Assembly: GCA_934546685.1 (NCBI GenBank)
Contig: CAKTEB010000023.1
Location: 1 to 29,987 of the forward strand
Reading direction: 5' to 3'
Source of the DNA: an uncultured Oscillospiraceae bacterium
GTDB lineage: Bacteria > Bacillota > Clostridia > Oscillospirales > Oscillospiraceae
Length of the DNA: 29,987 nt
Below the pieces are notes generated by a model that was not told the DNA's origin, did no database searches, and was given only the letters and a program-made list of their open reading frames with translations. Below, in pieces: positions 24,287 to 29,987 of this stretch. The position numbers and the translations under genes are program-made. Numbering within the stretch: the first letter of the stretch is position 1; each line of letters begins with the position of its first letter.

Positions 24287-25594
24287 TTAGAGATACCGCA
24301 GCATCTTTGCCTGGCGCCGAAGCTCCGCCCGGTCGTCGGGATGGGCGATGGAGATCAGGGCGTCTGCGCGCTCCCGGATGGTCTTGCCCTTGAGCTCCGC
24401 AATGCCGAATTCCGTGACAATGTAGTCTACATAATTCCGCGGGGTGGTGACCACTGCGCCGGGGGTCAGGGTGGCCTTGATCTTACTGTGCCCCTTGCCG
24501 CTGCGGGCGGGGAAGGCCAGAATGCTTCTGCCGCCCTTGCTGCGGTAAGTGCCATAGGCAAAGCAGAACGCGCCGCCGGAGCCGGAAATTTGCTTGGGGC
24601 CGATGGATTCCGCGCAGACCTGACCGGTGAGATCCATCTCCACCAGGGTGTTGATGGAGACCATGTTGTCCTGTCGGGCGATCTCGAAGGGGTCTACCAC
24701 ATCCCGCCCAGTGCGGAGAATGCAGTCCTCACGGGAGGAGAGAAAATCATAGAGCTCCGGAACGCCCTCGGCAAAGGCGCAGACGTGGAGACCCTTGTCA
24801 TAGGTTTTCTTCTTTCCGGTGATCACGCCCGCGTTGATGAGATCCATCATGCAGGAGGTGAACATCTCGGAATGGATGCCCAAATCGTGTTTATCCGTCA
24901 GGAAGGAACCCACGGCGTTGGGAATGCCGCCGATGCCCAGCTGAATGGTGTCGCCGTCGTGCACCAGCGATGCCACCGCTCCGCCGATCTTTTTCTCGGT
25001 CTCGGTGGAGGGAATGTTGGGGATCACATACTGGGGCCGATCTACCTCCACCAGCATGTCCACATCCCCAATGGGAATGGCTACGGAACCGTGCATATGC
25101 TTGAGGTTCGGGTTCACCTCCAGAATGATCCGCTGGTGCTGCTCCATGGCGGCCAGCATTCCAAGACCGTCGGCGGCGTGGTTCATGGGAACGTGGAAAA
25201 AGCCGTGTTCATCCATGGGCGTGACGGCGGCAATGGCAACGTTGGAGGGATGGCCGGAGACTGCCACGGTGTAATAGCTCTGGAGATCGGAGGGCACATA
25301 GTCCACCAGCCCCATGGGCAGCGAATTCTTATAGAACGTGGGGCCGAAGAAGTAGTTGTACATCTCAATGTGGCCCTTCATACTGGGGTCCACCATAAAG
25401 GGGTAAAGACCGCTGCGGCCCTTCCAGATCTTCACGTTTTCCACATTGGGGGCGATCTCATGGAGGTGGGAGAGAATTTCTCCCGGTTCGGAATAGTTGT
25501 TGGTGGTGAAAATCACATCGCCGGAGCGAATGGTGGATAGAATCTCCGGGATGGCGTGCTTCTTTTCCTGATATAGTCTCTCAAAATCTGTCAT
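24287..25594 (-). CDS. Acetyl-CoA hydrolase/CoA-transferase family protein (4-hydroxybutyrate CoA-transferase-like)
   Basis: Cytoplasmic class I-type CoA-transferase of 435 residues that probably moves CoA between acetyl-CoA and another short-chain acid. The first half has the segment SGHPSNVAIAAVTPMDEHGF. The second half has QLGIGGIPNAVGSFLTDKHD and LGIHSEM, where Glu243 is the likely glutamyl-CoA nucleophile by analogy with clostridial 4-hydroxybutyrate CoA-transferase. NMVSINTLVEMDLTGQVCAE, QISGSGGAFCF and RNYVDYIVTEFGIAELKGKT follow, the usual order. Butyryl-CoA:acetate transfer is an alternative that cannot be excluded by eye. The ATG at 25594 is chosen because AAGGAG lies eight bases upstream. 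Single gene, ended by the terminator shared with LysR. Confidence 0.92.
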   Translation of the reverse strand: MTDFERLYQEKKHAIPEILSTIRSGDVIFTTNNYSEPGEILSHLHEIAPNVENVKIWKGRSGLYPFMVDPSMKGHIEMYNYFFGPTFYKNSLPMGLVDYVPSDLQSYYTVAVSGHPSNVAIAAVTPMDEHGFFHVPMNHAADGLGMLAAMEQHQRIILEVNPNLKHMHGSVAIPIGDVDMLVEVDRPQYVIPNIPSTETEKKIGGAVASLVHDGDTIQLGIGGIPNAVGSFLTDKHDLGIHSEMFTSCMMDLINAGVITGKKKTYDKGLHVCAFAEGVPELYDFLSSREDCILRTGRDVVDPFEIARQDNMVSINTLVEMDLTGQVCAESIGPKQISGSGGAFCFAYGTYRSKGGRSILAFPARSGKGHSKIKATLTPGAVVTTPRNYVDYIVTEFGIAELKGKTIRERADALISIAHPDDRAELRRQAKMLRYL

Positions 25595-25624
25595 GGCAAG
25601 GGCTCCTTCCTGATTGCTGATTTC

Positions 25625-25630
25625 AGTATA
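25625..25630 (-). promoter_or_regulatory. Candidate -10 box of the CoA-transferase gene
   Basis: TATACT on the minus strand about 30 bases before the ATG. No good -35 match at the expected spacing. Confidence 0.4.
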
Positions 25631-25704
25631 ACCGGAAAAGGAGCAAAAGAGAAATCGCGGATTTTCATATGTTTCTAGAGATTTATGCGTCCTGTGCATA
25701 GAAA

Positions 25705-25739
25705 CAGCAGGGCCGCCTTGGCGTGAGGCGGCCCTGCTG
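25705..25739 (-). terminator. Terminator of the sulP-tfoX operon
   Basis: Perfect 14-bp stem (25705-25718 with 25726-25739) with a seven-base loop, followed on the minus strand by TTTCTATG. It begins nine bases after the stop codon. Confidence 0.8.
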
Positions 25740-25748
25740 CATATCATC

Positions 25749-26069
25749 TTATTTTTTGCGCTTTGACCTCGGCGCGGGAAGCTCATCATACATGGCCCGG
25801 AAAAGACCCGCCAGAAAGCTGCGGCTGTCTACATCCTCCACCAGAAGCATTTCCTTTGCGCCCTCGTAGGGGCGCTCATAGACAGCGGCGGGAAGATAGC
25901 TGACGGCTGCCTTCACGGGCTTCACCAGCAGCCTGTTGTCATAAATGCCGCCGACGATCCTGCCGTGGTAATAGAGGATATACTCCCCCATCATGGCACG
26001 ATAGGTGACATCCTCCAGCTCTGACAGCTGCGTTAGAATGAATGCGAGATATTCCTTGCTGGATGCCAT
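25749..26069 (-). CDS. TfoX N-terminal domain protein
   Basis: A 106-residue single-domain protein matching the TfoX/Sxy N-terminal family: EYLAFILTQLSELEDVTYRA, MMGEYILYYHGRIVGGIYDN, RLLVKPV and the closing LPAPRSKRKK basic tail. Full Sxy/TfoX proteins, which act in competence in Gammaproteobacteria, also have a C-terminal domain that is absent here. Stand-alone N-terminal proteins are common in Firmicutes with no known function. AAGGAGG lies seven bases before the ATG. It starts 12 bases after the SulP transporter gene on the same strand, so the two are co-transcribed. Confidence 0.88.
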   Translation of the reverse strand: MASSKEYLAFILTQLSELEDVTYRAMMGEYILYYHGRIVGGIYDNRLLVKPVKAAVSYLPAAVYERPYEGAKEMLLVEDVDSRSFLAGLFRAMYDELPAPRSKRKK

Positions 26070-26081
26070 AGGGTTCCCTCC

Positions 26082-28208
26082 TTAGGAATCGTTATCCGCC
26101 TGCTCCTTCCCCTGGAGCTGACGGAGATGGTGATAGGCGGTGGGGTTCTGGGCCTCAAAGCGTGCCCGGTGCATCTCCGTTCTGGCCTGAACCCGCCTGA
26201 GCAGCTCGGGATCGGTTTCCGCCAAATGGGCCTCAATCTTCTGCCGGTGGAGCTCGGCCCGGCGGACCAGCCGCGCGATCTCCTCCTCGGAGAAGCGCCC
26301 GGCCTTCAGCTGCTCCTCAAAGCGCATTTCCAGGTGATCCAGGAAGCTTTCCTCGTCGCCAGGGGCCATCAGGTGCCAGCTGCCATGGCGGCTCTTGCTG
26401 GAGAGCACCTGATCCTCGGCAGACAGCGCGTTGTCGCTCTCCAGGATCTGGTGGAGGCTCTCGCTGGTCAGCTGCTCCATCACCGACTCTGCCTCGGAGC
26501 CAAAGAGCCATTCAAATTCCACCAGCTGCTCCACATGGGAGTCCGTGGGGGCGCTGCTTTGCCGGACATGGGCCGGATGGATCCCCGCGTCCTCCAGGGC
26601 CAGGGTGATGGTTCGGCGTACCGCACCCTCCCGCAGCAGGTCTCCGGCATCCAGCTTCTTGAGCTGATCGTTCAGGGAGCCGTCGTGCTCGGTGAGGTAA
26701 AAGGCGACACCACGGCGGCTAAGATTCTGATGCAGCAGCACCAACCGCTCGGCGGCGGTGAGATCGATGCGGCCAATGCCCCGAGCATCTACGATGACGA
26801 CCCGGGTATCCTCTGCGATGGCAGACTCAATATCATCCTGGAACCGATCCACATTGGCAAAGAACAGGTTGCCGCTGAACCGGTAGATCACCGCATGCTC
26901 CAGGGCTTCCGCGTCCCGGTTCCGCTCCAGGGGATAATAGCCCTCTTGGCCTGGAATTCTCCCCAGAAAGGAGACCGGAGGCGTTACTGCGGAGATGGCC
27001 ACCTCAAAGAAGGACAGCACTACGCCAATCATGACCCCGTACACAGTGCCGAAGATCAGCACCCCCAGCAGCGCGATCAGAAAGATCACCAGCTCACTGC
27101 GGCTGGTGCGCCATAGCTTTTTTGCCAGCTTGAAGTCCAGGATCCCCCAGAGGGCGGTCATGACGATGCCTGTGAGGATGGGCACCGGCAGGTACTTCAG
27201 CAGCGGCGTTCCCACCAGTAGTACCAGCAGCATGGTCCCGAAGGCGGAAAGGCTCATGAGCTGGGAGCGGCAGCCAAAGGAGTCCGCAATGCCGCTGCGG
27301 GATACGCTGCCATTGATGGGGCAGCAGCCGGTGACGGCGCTGGCCAGGTTCATGGCCCCGTAGGCCAGCAGCTCCCGGCCATTATTCAGCTTGTCGCCGT
27401 ATTTCATGGCATAGCTGCCGGAGGCCAGAAGCGTCTGGGCCATGACCACGGCGGCGATGCTCAGAGATTCCACGATCAGGTCCTTCCCGTAGAGTCCCAA
27501 ATAGGAAAAGCCGGGGAGCGTCAGCCGCGGCAGCCCAGGGGCTACCTCCGAGAGCATCTTGACCCCGTAGGCGTCCAGATGGAATACCGCTTGGAGCGCC
27601 GCGCCTGCCAGCATCATCACAACGGTCATGGGCACCTTGGGAATCAGCCGCTTGCAGAGCAGGATGATGAAAAACGTGCCGAAGCCCAGCAGGGCGGACA
27701 GCGGATGGAACACAGGCAGCTCCCCGGCGATATGACCCAGCAGGGCGAAGAGCTCGCCGGTGCCCGCCGTGCCGCCAAAGAGCTTGGGGACCTGCATGAG
27801 AATAATGGTGAGGCCGACGCCGGAGATAAAACCGCCCATGACCGGGGTGGAGATGTATTTGACGATGCGCCCAGCCCGCAGCAGGTAGAACACCAGGAAC
27901 CACAGGCCGGTCAGCAGGGACATCAGCGGCACCAGCTCCATGGCCCCCTGGGACTCCGCGGCGATGCCAAATTGAGCCAGCAGACTGCCCGCCATGACGG
28001 CGGGCATGGCATCCACGCCCACCACGAACTGGGGCGAGGTGGTCAGCAGGGAGAAAACCAGAATGGGCAGCAGGGAGCCGTACAGGCCATAGACCACGGG
28101 CAGCCCCGCGATCTGTGCGTAGCCCATGGAGATGGGGATGGATACCAGCGCTACGATCACCCCGGACAGCAGATCACGCCCGGGATGCTTGCTTCTAAAT
28201 TGTGTCAT
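26082..28208 (-). CDS. SulP-family anion transporter with STAS domain and long charged tail
   Basis: Integral membrane transporter of the SLC26/SulP type, 708 residues. The first about 415 residues hold 10-14 helices with the family start RDLLSGVIVALVSIPISMGY, AQIAGLPVVYGLYGSLLPIL, and the NLASAVTGCCPINGSVSRSG signature. A cytoplasmic STAS domain follows (about 435-540), with VIYRFSGNLFFANVDRFQDD and VVIVDARGIGRIDLTAAERL. Substrates in the family are sulfate, bicarbonate, dicarboxylates or other anions; none can be assigned here. The last about 165 residues form a charged helical tail (SFLDHLEMRFEEQLKAGRFS, then repeated Arg/Glu/His helices) that ordinary SulP proteins lack. AGGAGG sits five bases before the ATG. 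First gene of a two-gene operon. Confidence 0.92.
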   Translation of the reverse strand: MTQFRSKHPGRDLLSGVIVALVSIPISMGYAQIAGLPVVYGLYGSLLPILVFSLLTTSPQFVVGVDAMPAVMAGSLLAQFGIAAESQGAMELVPLMSLLTGLWFLVFYLLRAGRIVKYISTPVMGGFISGVGLTIILMQVPKLFGGTAGTGELFALLGHIAGELPVFHPLSALLGFGTFFIILLCKRLIPKVPMTVVMMLAGAALQAVFHLDAYGVKMLSEVAPGLPRLTLPGFSYLGLYGKDLIVESLSIAAVVMAQTLLASGSYAMKYGDKLNNGRELLAYGAMNLASAVTGCCPINGSVSRSGIADSFGCRSQLMSLSAFGTMLLVLLVGTPLLKYLPVPILTGIVMTALWGILDFKLAKKLWRTSRSELVIFLIALLGVLIFGTVYGVMIGVVLSFFEVAISAVTPPVSFLGRIPGQEGYYPLERNRDAEALEHAVIYRFSGNLFFANVDRFQDDIESAIAEDTRVVIVDARGIGRIDLTAAERLVLLHQNLSRRGVAFYLTEHDGSLNDQLKKLDAGDLLREGAVRRTITLALEDAGIHPAHVRQSSAPTDSHVEQLVEFEWLFGSEAESVMEQLTSESLHQILESDNALSAEDQVLSSKSRHGSWHLMAPGDEESFLDHLEMRFEEQLKAGRFSEEEIARLVRRAELHRQKIEAHLAETDPELLRRVQARTEMHRARFEAQNPTAYHHLRQLQGKEQADNDS

Positions 28209-28236
28209 AGGCCCCTCCTAGAGAAAAATCGAGATT

Positions 28237-28242
28237 ATTATA
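28237..28242 (-). promoter_or_regulatory. Candidate -10 box of the SulP gene
   Basis: TATAAT on the minus strand, 28 bases before the SulP start codon. The -35 position matches poorly. Confidence 0.5.
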
Positions 28243-28312
28243 CCACAGCGATGGACGGAATTCCACGGAACCTTTTCTGGCCAGATAGAAAAGTAAAACC
28301 TCAGTTTGAAAT

Positions 28313-28999
28313 GTGTCACTGGCGTCTGCCGCGGCGGATATCCTTATGGGCCGTGTAAATCCCTCCGGACGGCTGTCCGACACCATCGCCCACCGGTGGC
28401 AGGACATCCCCTCCTCCGAGAATTTCGGGGCCTGGGCCGACGGCTTTGAATTCTACACCGGCACTGCCGACCAGATCCCCTATTGGGGCGGCGTGGGCAA
28501 TCACGAGGCGGTGCCGGTGGGGCAGACTGTAGTGCGGCCCATCGGCAACCGCCGGTATACCGAGTATCAGGAGGGGCTCTATGTGGGCTACCGGTATTTT
28601 ACCTCCTTTGGGGTGCCGGTACGCTATCCCTTCGGCTATGGCCTGTCCTATACCACCTTCCGTTTTGAAGCCGGGGACTTTCGACAGGAGGAGAACGGAG
28701 TGCGGTTCTCTGTAACCGTCACCAACACGGGAACCGTGGCCGGAAAGGAAGTGGTGGAGATCTACCTCCACGGAGCGGAAGGGCCTCAGGAGCGCCCGGA
28801 TCGGGAGCTCGTCGCCTTCCGGAAGACCCGGCTGCTGGAGCCCGGAGAGAAAGAGTGCTTTGACATTGAGATCCCCTACCGGGCCATGGCGGTCTATGGG
28901 GAGGCGCAGGCGGCCTGGATGCTCCAGGCCGGGGAGAACATCCTCTATCTGGGCGGGGACGCCGTCCATAATGTGGCCTTTGCGACCTTCATAGGCTAG
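28313..28999 (+). pseudogene. Glycoside hydrolase family 3, inverted domain order: remnant of first half
   Basis: The frame begins abruptly inside the GH3 C-terminal (alpha/beta sandwich) domain: SLASAAADILMGRVNPSGRL corresponds to the end of that domain, so some 300 residues expected before it are missing. Then come EGLYVGYRYFTSFGVPVRYP, FGYGLSYTTFRFEAGDF and a fibronectin-III-like domain (VTVTNTGTVAGKEVVEIYLH). The open stretch starts at a GTG (28313) without a ribosome binding site, and an in-frame TGA lies two codons upstream. Only about 100 bases separate it from the divergent SulP gene, so the 5' part was probably lost by a deletion. The frame stops at TAG 28997-28999 but the family sequence continues without a shift in 29000-29987. 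Confidence 0.85.
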
Positions 29000-29987
29000 G
29001 AACGGGTGCTGGAGCAGGTCACCAATCAGGTCTGCCCTCACCATACTCGGCCCCTGCGGCAGCTGTCCAAGCTGGATCCCCAGGGGACTCGGCCCATCGC
29101 CCCGCCCATCCGGGCGGATTCCGCGGAGCAGCACGGCAGCCAGAAGAAGAATGACTACACCTGGCCGGTGATGCCCGCGGAGCCCACACGGTATCAGCTC
29201 CGGGACGTGAAGGAGGGCCGCTGCACTATGGCAGAGTTCCTGGCCCAGGCCGAGGACTTTGAGCTGGTGGTGCTGCTGACCGGCGCGAATCTCACCCAGA
29301 TCAGCGCCGTGGAGACCCAGGACAAGGAGGCCTTGGCCCAGCTCCGGCCCGAGGATATGATCCGCATGACCCAGCTGGGGCCCCTCAGCGAGTGCATCCC
29401 CGGCATGAGCGGATATACCGCCACGATCTCCAGAATGGGCATTCCCACCATCACCATGTCCGACGGTCCGGCGGGCATCCCCGGGGGCAAGGCTCACCAG
29501 CTGGCCTTCCCCACCGCCACCATCACCGGCTGCACCTTCTCTGAGGAGCTGGCGGAGCAGCTGGGCGAAGCCATTGGACAGGAGGCTGCGGAGCGGAAGG
29601 TGGACGTGTGGCTGGCACCCTCTATGAACATCCACCGGAACCCTCTGGCGGGCCGGAACTACGAATACTATGCCGAGGATCCCCTGCTCTCCGGCAAGAT
29701 CGCCGCCGCAGTGGTGCGGGGGGCGCAGAAGTCCAAGGTGTCTGCCTGCGTTAAGCATTTCGCTGCCAACAATCAGAAGACCAGCCGCTGGGACAAGGAC
29801 GATTCCGTTATGACCGAACGCACCCTCCGGGAGATCTATCTCCGGGGCTTTGAGATCGCGGTGAAGGAGGGCCATCCGCATAGCCTCATGACCTCCTACA
29901 ACCCCCTCAACGGCAAGCAGACCGCTGCCCATGGGGAGCTGCTCGGAAACATTCTACGGGACGAGTGGGGCTTCGACGGCTTTGCGG
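29000..29987 (+). pseudogene. Glycoside hydrolase family 3: second half, catalytic TIM-barrel domain, open at window end
   Basis: In the same frame as the preceding fragment, directly after its TAG: ERVLEQVTNQVC, then after a linker GYTATISRMGIPTITMSDGP, DVWLAPSMNIHRNPLAGRNY, EYYAEDPLLSGKIA, VSACVKHFAANNQ and DEWGFDGFA. These are the classic substrate-binding segments of the GH3 N-terminal domain. It follows the C-terminal domain, the circularly swapped order known from the Ruminococcus albus type of beta-glucosidase. The nucleophile Asp region lies just beyond the window. A GTG at 29006 has AGGA four bases upstream, so weak re-initiation is possible, but without its first half the enzyme is unlikely to work. 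The codon before ERVLEQ could once have been CAG (Gln), one transition from TAG. Confidence 0.85.

Noticed and set aside
28997..28999. TAG recoded as an amino acid
   Set aside because: The same gene also lacks its 5' part, so decay explains the stop; about twenty other genes show no internal TAG. Kept only as a low-interest check.
28316..29932. Long minus-strand open frame opposite the GH3 remnant
   Set aside because: The plus strand encodes unmistakable GH3 motifs in both halves; the minus frame is low-complexity Leu/Gly/His-rich shadow sequence.

Overview
The window looks like chromosomal DNA from a GC-rich, gut-type Clostridia member, most likely Oscillospiraceae-like (Oscillibacter/Flavonifractor/Lawsonibacter type). 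This is an inference from the GC-rich coding DNA, strong AGGAGG ribosome binding sites, sigma-A type promoters, a T-box leader on thrS, many Cys-anchored solute-binding lipoproteins, an amino-acid-centred metabolism and the protein families present. No phage, insertion sequence, CRISPR array, rRNA or tRNA gene was seen.

Layout. 1-1.6 kb: 3' end of a cell-surface beta-helix-like protein with a C-terminal membrane anchor. 1.7-3.8 kb: thrS with its own promoter, a threonine T-box riboswitch (specifier ACC) and a terminator. 3.8-6.0 kb (minus strand): a seven-helix membrane protein and NADP-type isocitrate dehydrogenase. 6.1-10.2 kb (minus): an orphan solute-binding lipoprotein, prephenate dehydrogenase (tyrA) and an AEC-family transporter, each with its own promoter. 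10.2-15.4 kb (minus): a complete five-gene branched-chain amino acid ABC importer, livK-livH-livM-livG-livF. 15.7-17.3 kb (plus): the iron-sulfur L-serine dehydratase pair sdaAB-sdaAA. 17.3-19.1 kb: a carboxymuconolactone-decarboxylase/cupin fusion divergent from a LysR regulator, with palindromes between them. 19.1-24.2 kb: a flavin/PNPOx-fold protein, a chimeric solute-binding lipoprotein with a PAS/GGDEF-like tail, a divergent propeller plus solute-binding lipoprotein, and a second LysR regulator. 24.2-28.2 kb (minus): an acetyl-CoA hydrolase/CoA-transferase, then a SulP anion transporter in an operon with a TfoX-N protein. 28.3 kb to the end (plus): a decayed glycoside hydrolase family 3 gene of inverted domain order, lacking its 5' part and carrying an in-frame TAG.

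How the genes work together. Several genes fit an amino-acid fermenting lifestyle: branched-chain amino acid uptake (liv), serine deamination to pyruvate (sda), 2-oxoglutarate formation (icd), tyrosine synthesis (tyrA), threonine-responsive thrS and a CoA-transferase for short-chain acyl-CoA. The three solute-binding lipoproteins outside the liv operon have no permease or ATPase beside them.

The most unusual places are the chimeric lipoprotein at 19684-20976 with a 21-bp-period direct repeat abutting its promoter (21089-21125), and the GH3 remnant at 28313-29987. I did not find a convincing new defence or mobile system.
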